Shown in pieces: positions 17,337-25,135 of a stretch of DNA of 64,000 nt (position 1 is the first letter of the stretch; each line of letters starts with the position of its first letter). The DNA comes from Peribacillus huizhouensis (GTDB lineage Bacteria; Bacillota; Bacilli; Bacillales; DSM-1321). The stretch covers positions 620,001 through 684,000 of the forward strand of contig NZ_JACJHX010000001.1 of the NCBI RefSeq assembly GCF_014138605.1, in the 5' to 3' direction. The position numbers were made by a program, and so were the translations under genes. The notes beneath the pieces were generated by a model. That model was not told the origin of the DNA, did not search any database, and saw only the letters and a program-made list of their open reading frames with translations.

Positions 17337-18605
17337 TTAATAAAGTAAATACTGAGATCTTATTTTCTTAAAGTCACTTAATTCTTTTTCCCACTGCTTC
17401 TTCATATCTTTCACGCTTCGCCCTTCTTCAATTCCTTGTCGAATCCAACCATTGCCAACAAGTTGGTCGAAGAATGAGATGCCTGTGCTATTAGGTGCAC
17501 GGAATTGGAACTGATTTGGATATAAATCATGAACAGCCTTTACCATATGAACACCTGTTTCAAATGATTGAAACTTCTTCCGATCTGTTATATGGATCTG
17601 TACCCCATGTGATAATTGGTTGGCAAATTTAGAAGTCGTCGGTGTAAAGGATGCCGCCCTGAAAGTTACCCCAGATAATTTGAGCGCGTTTAACTGCTGG
17701 GCTAACTCCGTTCCATCGATAAATGGTGCACCAATTAGTTCAAAAGGCTTTGTTGTACCTCTTCCTTCTGATATATTCGTACCTTCAAACAAAGCTGCGC
17801 CCGGATAGACGATAGCCGTGTCAAGTGTAGGCATGTTTGGCGAAGGCAGGACAAATTGCAAAGGTGTCTCATCATAATACATATCCCGCTTCCAGCCTTT
17901 CATCTTGATAACAGTTAAATCCGCACCGATTTTGAACTTGCTATTAAACAGCCGCGCCAATTCCCCTACTGTCATCCCATGCCTTAGTGGAATGGAGTAA
18001 TTCCCTATAAAAGAAGCATACTTCATGTCTAACACGGTCCCTTCAAATTTAGATCCGGTCAATGGATTTGGGCGATCCAAAACGATGAATGGGATACCTT
18101 TTTCCTTTGCTGCTTCCATTGCATATGCCATCGTATAAATATACGTATAGAATCGTGTTCCGACATCCTGAATGTCAAACAAAAGCACATCAATATTTTC
18201 TAGCATTTCAGGTGTTGGCTTTCGTGTTTGACCGTACAAGCTATAAACAGGGATACCTGTTTTATCATCGGTATAAAACTCCACATATTCGCCAGCCTGT
18301 GCAGAGCCACGGACACCATGTTCTGGTCCGAATAAAGCAGTTAGTTTAATATCATCTTCTTCATTTAAGAGATCAACAATACTAGTAAGCTCTTGATCCA
18401 CTCCAGTTGGGTTCGTGATCAGTCCCACTCTTTTTCCTTGCAGTAACTTCTTTTGTTCTGAAAGCAATACTTCAACGCCTAATTTGAAATTTTTATCTGT
18501 TATTCCTTTATCCTTGTTTGATTTTTCACTCTCCGCCCAGGTAAAGGATAGTGCTGAAAGAACGAGAGCCATGGTCAAAATCGCAATGAACCTTTTCTTC
18601 AACAT
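17337..18605 (-). CDS. namZ: Exo-beta-N-acetylmuramidase NamZ (DUF1343)
   Basis: A 422-residue secreted protein with a signal peptide (MLKKRFIAILTMALVLSALS, cleavage near AWA). The DUF1343 core carries GLITNPTGVDQELTSIVD, LFGPEHGVRGSAQAGE, DIQDVGTRFYTYIYTM and LDRPNPLTG. In B. subtilis NamZ (YbbC) removes MurNAc from the non-reducing ends of peptidoglycan fragments outside the cell. The upstream gene encodes NagZ, which removes GlcNAc, so the two alternate on wall fragments during turnover. The gap to nagZ is 13 bp and the start follows GGAGGAGG. Confidence 0.93.
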   Translation of the reverse strand: MLKKRFIAILTMALVLSALSFTWAESEKSNKDKGITDKNFKLGVEVLLSEQKKLLQGKRVGLITNPTGVDQELTSIVDLLNEEDDIKLTALFGPEHGVRGSAQAGEYVEFYTDDKTGIPVYSLYGQTRKPTPEMLENIDVLLFDIQDVGTRFYTYIYTMAYAMEAAKEKGIPFIVLDRPNPLTGSKFEGTVLDMKYASFIGNYSIPLRHGMTVGELARLFNSKFKIGADLTVIKMKGWKRDMYYDETPLQFVLPSPNMPTLDTAIVYPGAALFEGTNISEGRGTTKPFELIGAPFIDGTELAQQLNALKLSGVTFRAASFTPTTSKFANQLSHGVQIHITDRKKFQSFETGVHMVKAVHDLYPNQFQFRAPNSTGISFFDQLVGNGWIRQGIEEGRSVKDMKKQWEKELSDFKKIRSQYLLY

Positions 18606-18618
18606 TCCCCCTCCTCCT

Positions 18619-20694
18619 TTAAAAGGTTAGTCCATGACCATATTCATATAGCATTCCACCGTCTAGTGTTGGAATAGAGACTGGTAGCTTCCCTTGAGGA
18701 GTAATTTTCCCAAAAATAGCTGCTCCAGCGGCTTCAAAACTTACCGGTCTAAATCCGTACATAGCGAGATACGAATCAATCTCCGGAAATGCCATAACAT
18801 CATATGGATTACGGATGCCAATTCCGATTACTGGTGCACTTGTCTCAGCAATTACGTGATTAATCATTCTCATTTGTGGATTATCAATTGAACGACCTGC
18901 CACTGTCGATGTATGTGATCCTATAATAACGACTTTAGCATCACGAATCCTTTCCCATTGTTCAGGTGATAGAGTATAGTCTGCATTCGCCTCAACAACC
19001 GTTACATGTTGATGGTGTTTTTTAACCGCGTTTGCTAAATCAATGAGATATGTTCGTCCAAGGACGACAATTTCATCCCCTTCATTAAGTTGTAACGGCA
19101 ATACGTAATTGTTTTTTACAAGCGTTATCGATTGTTCAGCAACTTCTTTTTCAATTTGTTTATGCTCTAGAGAGCCAACAATACTCCGTGCATAAGCGAT
19201 TTTTTCTTCAATTGGCTGCGGGGATTCTTCCTTCATAATTCCCCGCTTCAATTTCAAAGTGAGAATTCTTTCAACAGATTGTTCAATTCTTTTTTCTGAT
19301 AGGTCCTTCGTTTTTACCGCTTTAACTAAACCACTGGCAACATCCTCCAAACCAACAGGCATTAAGACGATATCAGTACCCGCTTTTACAGCACGAATTG
19401 CCGCATCGACTGATCCGAAATGCTCGGCAATGGCGTTCATATTCATCGCATCTGTCGTGATAACTCCTTCAAATTTCATTTCATTTCTCATCAATTCAGT
19501 TAAGACTTTGTAGGATAGTGTTGCAGGGAGCGCAATTTCCTCTCCCGTTTTTTGCGAAATGGCTTTTGTATCATCGATTTTTGGGAAGGTAACATGCGCC
19601 GTCATAATCGTATCTATATTTGCCTCCATTGCTATTTGGAAAGGATAAAGTTCAACCTCTTTTAGCCTTTCTTTGTCATAGGGTACCTCAGGTAGACCAA
19701 GATGAGAATCGACTGCGGTATCTCCATGCCCCGGGAAATGCTTGGCCGTGGCCGCAACTCCAGCTGCTTGCAAACCTTTAGCATAGGCAGTCCCAAGTTC
19801 GGCGACAAGCTTTGGATTCCCTCCAAATGATCGAACACCAATCACTGGGTTATCAGGATTATTATTCACATCTAGGTCAGGAGCAAAGTTCATGTTGATG
19901 CCGAGTGAAGCTAATTCCTCTCCAATCGAAAGTCCAACCCTTGAAGCTAATTCAGTAGAACGAGTGGCCCCTAATGCCATATTTCCAGGCATATCAGTTC
20001 CAGATTGTAGCCGTGTAACAACCCCACCTTCCTGATCAATTGTCACAAGCATTCCATATTTATCAGCTGCTTCTTGATAATCTGCAACAAGTCTCGCTGT
20101 TTGTTCAGTTGATACGACATTTTCTCGGAATAGGATAACCCCACCTAAATGATACTTCTTAACAAGTGCTTCAATCTCTGGAAGCATTTTCGTTACATCA
20201 CTACCTTTCCACGTTCGAAAGTCTGGCATCAACATTTGTCCAATCTTTTCTTCCAAAGTCATTTTTTTTATGGCTTGATCGATAACGTCATATCTTTTCC
20301 CTTTTTTCTTCACCAGCTCACCTTGCTCCTTGTACCGAACACCAATCCGATCCTTTAATTTTCCTTTCGAGACTTTAATCTGAGCACTACCCTTCGTGCC
20401 CGTAAACTCTACGTTCCCCAATTGATCAACCTTTGCTACCTTCGGATTCGTTGATTGCCACTTTACCTCTGAAGTTGTGTGTTCAAAGTGACCATCTTCA
20501 TATTTATAAATCGCTTTTAATACAAACAGATTCCCTGCAATCGTTTCAGTTTGAGGAATATTTTGAAAAATAATCAAGTCTTGGACCATAGTATTCTTTT
20601 TCTTTGCTAGAACAGGACTCGCTACTACTAGTTGAGAAATAAGGATTACAATAGTCACCATATACATCCAAATCATTTTCATTCTTTGACTCAT
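18619..20694 (-). CDS. nagZ: Beta-N-acetylglucosaminidase NagZ (GH3) with N-terminal Ig-like segment
   Basis: A secreted GH3 enzyme of 691 residues. The ATG at 20694 is chosen because GAGGAGGAG lies just upstream and a signal sequence follows directly (about residues 1-30, ending SPVLA). Residues 45-120 look like a BIG2-type Ig fold (VKWQSTNPKVAKVDQLGN). The GH3 barrel follows, with KHFPGHGDTAVDSH carrying the Asp329-His331 dyad and the nucleophile Asp415 in GVITTDAMNMN; the 84-residue spacing matches B. subtilis NagZ. A C-terminal alpha/beta domain ends the protein. It removes GlcNAc from wall fragments together with NamZ. Confidence 0.92.
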   Translation of the reverse strand: MSQRMKMIWMYMVTIVILISQLVVASPVLAKKKNTMVQDLIIFQNIPQTETIAGNLFVLKAIYKYEDGHFEHTTSEVKWQSTNPKVAKVDQLGNVEFTGTKGSAQIKVSKGKLKDRIGVRYKEQGELVKKKGKRYDVIDQAIKKMTLEEKIGQMLMPDFRTWKGSDVTKMLPEIEALVKKYHLGGVILFRENVVSTEQTARLVADYQEAADKYGMLVTIDQEGGVVTRLQSGTDMPGNMALGATRSTELASRVGLSIGEELASLGINMNFAPDLDVNNNPDNPVIGVRSFGGNPKLVAELGTAYAKGLQAAGVAATAKHFPGHGDTAVDSHLGLPEVPYDKERLKEVELYPFQIAMEANIDTIMTAHVTFPKIDDTKAISQKTGEEIALPATLSYKVLTELMRNEMKFEGVITTDAMNMNAIAEHFGSVDAAIRAVKAGTDIVLMPVGLEDVASGLVKAVKTKDLSEKRIEQSVERILTLKLKRGIMKEESPQPIEEKIAYARSIVGSLEHKQIEKEVAEQSITLVKNNYVLPLQLNEGDEIVVLGRTYLIDLANAVKKHHQHVTVVEANADYTLSPEQWERIRDAKVVIIGSHTSTVAGRSIDNPQMRMINHVIAETSAPVIGIGIRNPYDVMAFPEIDSYLAMYGFRPVSFEAAGAAIFGKITPQGKLPVSIPTLDGGMLYEYGHGLTF

Positions 20695-20890
20695 TACACT
20701 CCTCCTCTTTAACAGTAATTCATATTCTCCCCTAATCAAGAAAAAACTTCCTATTTTGAAAACGATTACAAATAGAATATCGAAAATTGATTAGCTCCGT
20801 CTATATTACTTTAGTCCTTTTCAATCGCCTTAAACCCCGAATATTCTACCTAACCTACCCGTTTATTAAGGTCCCTTTTATTCATTACTT

Positions 20891-21012
20891 AATAAAGTGA
20901 AACTTTGGTTTTCTCCATCCCCTATTGATTGTTAATCTATAGTCGCTAAGATCTCATGGCCTGTGAGCAACATAGACGCCCTCACATTTTGAGATAGTCA
21001 GACGGAATAATA
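20891..21012 (+). repeat. Mosaic hairpin repeat, degenerate copy
   Basis: Starts AATAAAGTGAAACTTTGG and contains CTATTGATTGTTAATC, AGTCGCTAAGATCTCATGG and the CTGTGAGCAACATAGACGCC segment shared with the copy at 52400-52662. It occupies part of the 20695-21058 gap, which holds no gene. Confidence 0.5.
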
Positions 21013-21017
21013 AACAT

Positions 21018-21044
21018 GAAAAAGGACAGCTTCCTAGGCTATCC
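21018..21044 (-). terminator. Terminator of the yxlEFG-like operon
   Basis: GGACAGC (21024-21030) pairs with GCTATCC (21038-21044). On the minus strand TTTTTC follows. It is 15 bp after the permease stop. Confidence 0.75.
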
Positions 21045-21058
21045 TCATACTTTCTCTA

Positions 21059-21826
21059 TTATATTTCCTGCCTTTTTAATTGAGTAATGGCAACAGTTAA
21101 AACAAGAGAGATTAACAAAACTGTACCAAGTAAAGGTCCTGCTAATTCAATTATGTTCCCTTTCATAAACTCATTAGCTCCATTCACCAAACCATGCGGC
21201 AAATTGTTTGCCCAGGGTGATTGAAAAAGTTTAGGGATATTCATGGTCAGCAAATAAAGGACCACAGCGGTAAACCCAGCTGTGACCGGAGTTTTAGAAA
21301 TCGATGATGCGCAGATTGAAAATGTGATAATTAAAACGATAATCGGTAGATAAAGCAGGATACCAGCGGTTGCATTTGCCCATATTAGTTTCTCTGAGAA
21401 TAATAAGTTCGTATAATAAGCAGTTAACAGCATACCGAAGATAAAGCTCCCAACAGCTAACAATGAATATGCTGACCATTTTGCGAGTAAGTAAACAGCT
21501 CTACTGACTGGTTTGACAAGCACCATCGCAGCTACTCCTTTTTCTCTTTCACCGGCAATGCTTCCCATTGAAATAAGAACTAATATGATGACACCCATCA
21601 GTTCAAAATTACTAAATGCAGCTGACATCATTTCTGATGTTGATAGTTCTGGTATTTCAATGACAGCCCCTTTAGGCATTTCACTCGCTAATAAATCGGG
21701 TAAAAGTTTCATTGATAGTGGGAAACTAATCATTAAGATAGCAAAGGCAATCGGTACGAAAATAATCTTGTACGTACACATCAGTTCTTTCCATTCTTTT
21801 TGGAACACACTTATGAAAGTCGTCAT
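21059..21826 (-). CDS. ABC-2 type permease (YxlG-like)
   Basis: A 255-residue membrane protein with about six transmembrane helices and the ABC-2 permease hallmark GSIAGEREKGVAAMVLVKPV after the second helix. It forms the channel part of an ABC transporter with the ATPase encoded one base upstream. The gene order PLDc_N protein, ATPase, permease equals yxlE-yxlF-yxlG of B. subtilis, a module that counteracts the ECF factor SigY. The substrate is unknown. The ATG follows GGAAGGTG at a good distance. Confidence 0.85.
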   Translation of the reverse strand: MTTFISVFQKEWKELMCTYKIIFVPIAFAILMISFPLSMKLLPDLLASEMPKGAVIEIPELSTSEMMSAAFSNFELMGVIILVLISMGSIAGEREKGVAAMVLVKPVSRAVYLLAKWSAYSLLAVGSFIFGMLLTAYYTNLLFSEKLIWANATAGILLYLPIIVLIITFSICASSISKTPVTAGFTAVVLYLLTMNIPKLFQSPWANNLPHGLVNGANEFMKGNIIELAGPLLGTVLLISLVLTVAITQLKRQEI

Positions 21827-21827
21827 A

Positions 21828-22736
21828 TTAACGCACCTTCCTTAAAAAGATATCTTCCAAAGATGGTGTGTCTACCTGATAAGAAACAAGCATGGCACCT
21901 GAATAAGAAATAAGTTTTGGCAATTGGGCACTTGCTATTGTCATATCCTTCACATGCAAGATATAGTCTGCCATGTTCACTTGAATATCCATGACCCACT
22001 CCTGTTCATTTAGTACCTTTGTTAATTCTTGCTTTGCTTCCGAAAGGGAAAATCGAATGACTGGACTTGTATATGTTGATTTTAGTTCTTGCATACAAGA
22101 TGACAAAACGATCTCTCCTTTATCAATCATGATGATGTGATCAGCTATTTTTTCGACATCTTCTAGAATGTGACTTGACATAAAAATCATCATGTCTTCC
22201 TTTAGCTTCATAATCATCGTTAACATTTCATGACGCCCAACAGGATCTAAAGCAGATACAGGTTCATCAAGAATTAACAATTTTGGCCGGTTCATTAATG
22301 CTTGAGCGAGCCCCAATCTTTGTTTCATGCCTCCGCTGTATCCTGAAATTTTCCGATTGCGAGCCTCCCATATTCCACAATCCTTCAATAAGTTTTCTGT
22401 TCGCTCTTCAACCGTCTTCTTCTCCAAACGAAATAGCTGGCCAACCCAGTGCATCCATTCATTCCCTGTCATATATTCATAGAATGCAGGATGCTGAGGC
22501 AAATAACCCATTATTTCAGCTAATTTTTCTTTCTCTTGTTCCACATCCAATCCATTCACTTTCACAATTCCCGAGGTAGGCTTTAAAAGTCCTGCCAAGA
22601 TTCGGATTGCTGTCGTCTTTCCAGCACCATTTCTTCCGAGAAAACCGAAACAGCCATTTCCTTCAATTGTAAAACTAATTCCATTTAGCGCCTGAAATGA
22701 ATTATACTTTTTCGTTACATTCTCACAATATATCAT
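21828..22736 (-). CDS. ABC transporter ATP-binding protein (YxlF-like)
   Basis: A 302-residue ATPase. The ATG at 22736 is chosen because GGAGGAGAGAGG lies directly upstream, and the protein then begins MIYCENVTKKYNSFQALNG as usual. Motifs are Walker A GFLGRNGAGKTTAIR, Q-loop LPQHP, signature SGGMKQRLGLAQAL, Walker B LLILDEPVSALDP and the H-loop SSHILEDVEKIAD. The C-terminal 80 residues form the extension common to drug/lantibiotic-type exporters. It powers the permease encoded next to it. The substrate is not evident. Confidence 0.88.
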   Translation of the reverse strand: MIYCENVTKKYNSFQALNGISFTIEGNGCFGFLGRNGAGKTTAIRILAGLLKPTSGIVKVNGLDVEQEKEKLAEIMGYLPQHPAFYEYMTGNEWMHWVGQLFRLEKKTVEERTENLLKDCGIWEARNRKISGYSGGMKQRLGLAQALMNRPKLLILDEPVSALDPVGRHEMLTMIMKLKEDMMIFMSSHILEDVEKIADHIIMIDKGEIVLSSCMQELKSTYTSPVIRFSLSEAKQELTKVLNEQEWVMDIQVNMADYILHVKDMTIASAQLPKLISYSGAMLVSYQVDTPSLEDIFLRKVR

Positions 22737-22758
22737 AATACCTCTCTCCTCCCGAATC

Positions 22759-22953
22759 TCAATCAGTTTTTCTTCCGTATAGTAAGTAGAATATCGGTCC
22801 AATCGTGCTAATCAGTAAAATTACTAGCACCCAAACGAGTTTATTCTTCCCCTTCACCTCGCCCCTCTCTCGTTTGAGTAAATCCCTGATTGAAATCCCT
22901 TTTAAAATGAGTTCAAAAATAATAATTGGAAATAATAGTTGAATATATTCCAT
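22759..22953 (-). CDS. Small PLDc_N-domain membrane protein (YxlE-like)
   Basis: A 64-residue protein of two transmembrane helices: a first hydrophobic segment IQLLFPIIIFELIL and a second KLVWVLVILLISTIGPIFYLLY, ending GRKTD. This is the PLDc_N layout (helix-charged loop-helix with GPIxYLxxGR). B. subtilis YxlE of this family helps hold the ECF sigma factor SigY inactive. It heads the three-gene operon here; no sigma factor gene is adjacent. The ATG follows AAGGAGAGAGG. Confidence 0.8.
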   Translation of the reverse strand: MEYIQLLFPIIIFELILKGISIRDLLKRERGEVKGKNKLVWVLVILLISTIGPIFYLLYGRKTD

Positions 22954-23033
22954 AATGCCTCTCTCCTTATCATTTAGTTATTTAGGTAAATAATTAATTA
23001 TATGAAACGATTGTAAAATCCGTTATTTTTTTT

Positions 23034-23267
23034 GGCTGTTTTCACATACTTTGTTGCTTTTCAATCATTTTTACACTAATAACCCGGGTTGATTTCCGTT
23101 GCAGGTACTCGCTTTCCGCGGGCGGTCTCAGAAGCCTCCTCAGTGCTTTGCACTTGCGGGGTCTCCCTCAACACGCTTTTTCCGCAGGAGTCTCGCACCT
23201 TCCACTACAATCAACATCTGTTCGAATTGGTTTCTTGCTAAAAACAACATTCTTTACGAAAAGAGCC
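23034..23267. mobile_element. 234-bp MITE-like element, copy A
   Basis: Ends GGCTGTTTTC and GAAAAGAGCC are imperfect inverted repeats, and the element is flanked by eight T on each side. The GC-rich core (CTTTCCGCGGGCGGTCTC, CACTTGCGGGGTCTCC) can fold strongly. A nearly identical copy of equal length lies inverted at 40351-40584. It occupies most of the 22954-23396 gap. Confidence 0.75.
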
Positions 23268-23396
23268 TTTTTTTTATTAATGGAAGCCCCTTTCATCCTA
23301 AATTCATACATGTTTGAAATAAGTCTAATATGTCGCCTTGTCCAATCAATTTTTCGAACCAAGAATATACTATATCTGTGTAGAGGAGGTGTTTTC

Positions 23397-23549
23397 ATGA
23401 GTCACGGAAATAGGAATCATTCTTGCAAGCATTCGAATAAAGATTGCTGTCACAAGTATAGCCATTGTTATTGGGATAATTTCTTGGATAATGTATTATA
23501 TGAATGTTCTAATTGGGAAGATCGGTATGGAGGATCTAACCGAAGGTAG
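23397..23549 (+). CDS. Small His/Cys-rich protein, 50 aa
   Basis: A short gene with a very strong site, GAGGAGGTG, seven bases before the ATG. It encodes MSHGNRNHSCKHSNKDCCHK followed by YSHCYW and an acidic, Tyr/Gly-rich end. Five cysteines and six histidines in 50 residues suggest metal binding or cross-linking, as in small spore-coat or exosporium proteins, but I do not recognise a family. A good terminator follows 23 bp after the stop. It stands alone downstream of MITE copy A. Confidence 0.65.
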   Translation: MSHGNRNHSCKHSNKDCCHKYSHCYWDNFLDNVLYECSNWEDRYGGSNRR

Positions 23550-23572
23550 TTTTATCTTAGACAAGTGATGAG

Positions 23573-23613
23573 AGAAACCATGTAAATTGCTGCATGGTTT
23601 CTTGTGTTTTTTT
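23573..23613 (+). terminator. Terminator of the His/Cys-rich gene
   Basis: AGAAACCATG (23573-23582) pairs perfectly with CATGGTTTCT (23593-23602), followed by TGTGTTTTTTT. Confidence 0.85.
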
Positions 23614-23768
23614 AACTGCATTAGCATTTACAGACAGTTCCATTGCATCTTCTTCATCACGGATATTCTCAGAGTATAATACTACAACTAAATAAAAGAG
23701 AACAATGAAGCCTAACGTGAGCTATTAGAATCGCTCATTCATGGACTGTTCCAAGAAGTCACAAAGGA

Positions 23769-24407
23769 CTACCCTAGATCCGTTCTTCGGAATATCCAAT
23801 ACGAATAAGCAATAGGTAGAAGGATGATTAGAAAAATAACCGAAAACATGAATTTTCCAACCAATAGACTTGGTAAAAAAGGAATAAGCATAAATAATAC
23901 ACCAGCTAGAATAAAGATGCGTGACCCAAAGCGATGCGTTTTTTTCCAAACGGTATCATTGCTTAATGTCCAAGGTGTTCTTATCCCAATAAAATAATTT
24001 GGTTTGACAGAATGCATATAATTTCCCAGCACGATAAACAAGATGCCAACGATAAATGGAACCACCTTTCCAATAGGGATGTCATAGCCTATTCCAGTAA
24101 AAATAACGAGGGCATTTAACAAAAAAAGAAAAAATAAAATCGCCATTGTAATCATAGAATAAGGTCTTGAAAATTTCTGATAATTCTTCCTCTTTGGATC
24201 AAATTTAGGTGAAAAAATCAGCAATACGTGTAGAAAGATCATCATGCCTAGATTTATTAACAGTGCATTAAATTTCGTTGCATACCCATCTGCGACTCCA
24301 TTGAGATTCCAATGAATCGGTATTCGCGCTGGCAACTGTTGATAGAAAACAAACCATAAGATAGCAGTGGCCGCGATCAATAATCCAGGTAAAAGATGCT
24401 TCTTCAT
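23769..24407 (-). CDS. sdpI: SDP toxin immunity protein SdpI
   Basis: A 212-residue membrane protein with six helices. The N-terminal DUF1648 segment (LPARIPIHWNLNGVADGYATK) and the later PNYFIGIRTPWTLSNDTVWKKTHR block are typical of SdpI. In B. subtilis SdpI protects cells from the cannibalism toxin SDP and also holds the repressor SdpR at the membrane when toxin is present. The start overlaps sdpR by ATGA. No toxin genes (sdpABC) are nearby, so this is an orphan immunity pair. Confidence 0.9.
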   Translation of the reverse strand: MKKHLLPGLLIAATAILWFVFYQQLPARIPIHWNLNGVADGYATKFNALLINLGMMIFLHVLLIFSPKFDPKRKNYQKFSRPYSMITMAILFFLFLLNALVIFTGIGYDIPIGKVVPFIVGILFIVLGNYMHSVKPNYFIGIRTPWTLSNDTVWKKTHRFGSRIFILAGVLFMLIPFLPSLLVGKFMFSVIFLIILLPIAYSYWIFRRTDLG

Positions 24408-24676
24408 TTCTGTCCATCTCCTTTGTCAATAAACTCCAGTGCCCAGCTGATTAATTCCTGGAACACCGTCGTATTTAACGAATATACAACAAACTGACCC
24501 TTTTTTTCATCCTGCACAAGATCGGCATTTTTCAATAATTTGAGGTGTTGAGAAATGCTCGGTTTTGTCATATTAAAATGATCGGAAATTTCCCCTGCCG
24601 TTAAATCTCGATCCTTCAATAAGTCCAAGATTTTTCTTCGGGTTGGATCAGAAAGGGCCTTAAACGCATTATTCAT
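24404..24676 (-). CDS. sdpR: ArsR-family autorepressor SdpR
   Basis: A 90-residue winged-helix repressor with the ArsR helix-turn-helix ITAGEISDHFNMTKPSISQHLKLL-type segment near residues 27-48 and no cysteine metal site. It begins MNNAFKALSDPTRRKILDLL, nearly the B. subtilis SdpR start. SdpR represses its own operon, and SdpI with bound toxin sequesters it. A perfect 18-bp palindrome lies 27 bp upstream of the start and is the likely operator. Confidence 0.9.
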   Translation of the reverse strand: MNNAFKALSDPTRRKILDLLKDRDLTAGEISDHFNMTKPSISQHLKLLKNADLVQDEKKGQFVVYSLNTTVFQELISWALEFIDKGDGQK

Positions 24677-24702
24677 AGGTTTTTTCCTTTCGAATTCATT
24701 TA

Positions 24703-24720
24703 AGTATTTAACTAAATACT
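24703..24720. promoter_or_regulatory. Candidate SdpR operator
   Basis: AGTATTTA-AC-TAAATACT is a perfect inverted repeat in the promoter region of sdpR. Its size and symmetry suit an ArsR-family dimer. Confidence 0.65.
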
Positions 24721-24761
24721 ACACTAATCTGTTTTATTTGTAAATATAGAATTTATTTTTT

Positions 24762-24933
24762 GGCTCTGTTAAACTTGTCTGTTAATTGAAACGAAAGGCG
24801 TTTGCTTTCCGCGGGCGGATCGGGATCCTTCTCGGCGCTGTGCGCCTGTGAGGTCTCGCTTTTCCCGCAGGAGTCTCACGTCCTTCGCTCCAATCAACTT
24901 ATACCAAAATCAGCAATGTACTTTAACATAGTC
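24762..24933. mobile_element. MITE-like element upstream of sdpR
   Basis: A 172-bp element with ends GGCTCTGTTAAAC and CTTTAACATAGTC and the flanking 8-mers TATTTTTT and TATTTATT (one mismatch). The core has CTTTCCGCGGGCGGATC and CCCGCAGGAGTCTCACG. It lies 42 bp beyond the sdpR operator. Confidence 0.7.
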
Positions 24934-25093
24934 TATTTATTAATAGCGACAACGGTTACAGTATGTAATTTATACAGATCCGACGCGCAAATTCAACTTC
25001 TGGATCACAATGACCAAAAAGTATGATTGTGAAACAATGAGCAAAATCTTTTAAGCCCATATTAGAAAGCTCCCTTTTTTCTTGGATTCAAAT

Positions 25094-25130
25094 AAAAAAT
25101 CCGGGTCTCCTAAAAACGGTCCCCGAATTT
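25094..25130 (-). terminator. Terminator of ktrD
   Basis: ATCCGGGTC and the ATTCGGGGACC strand form an imperfect stem; on the minus strand a T run follows. It is a few bases after the ktrD stop at 25136. Confidence 0.7.
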
Positions 25131-25135
25131 TTCTA

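Noticed and set aside
20695..20739. Longer start (TTG) for NagZ
   Set aside because: The extension would translate the GAGGAGGAG ribosome site and place charged residues before the signal peptide.
22737..22802. Longer start for the YxlF-like ATPase
   Set aside because: The 22 extra residues overlap the upstream gene and precede a strong ribosome site and the normal ATPase N-terminus.
23099..23398. Open frames inside the MITE copies (also at 24802-25026 and 40282-40683)
   Set aside because: They are GC-rich core sequence without stops. Each copy gives the same Ser/Arg/Leu-rich nonsense and no ribosome site is present.
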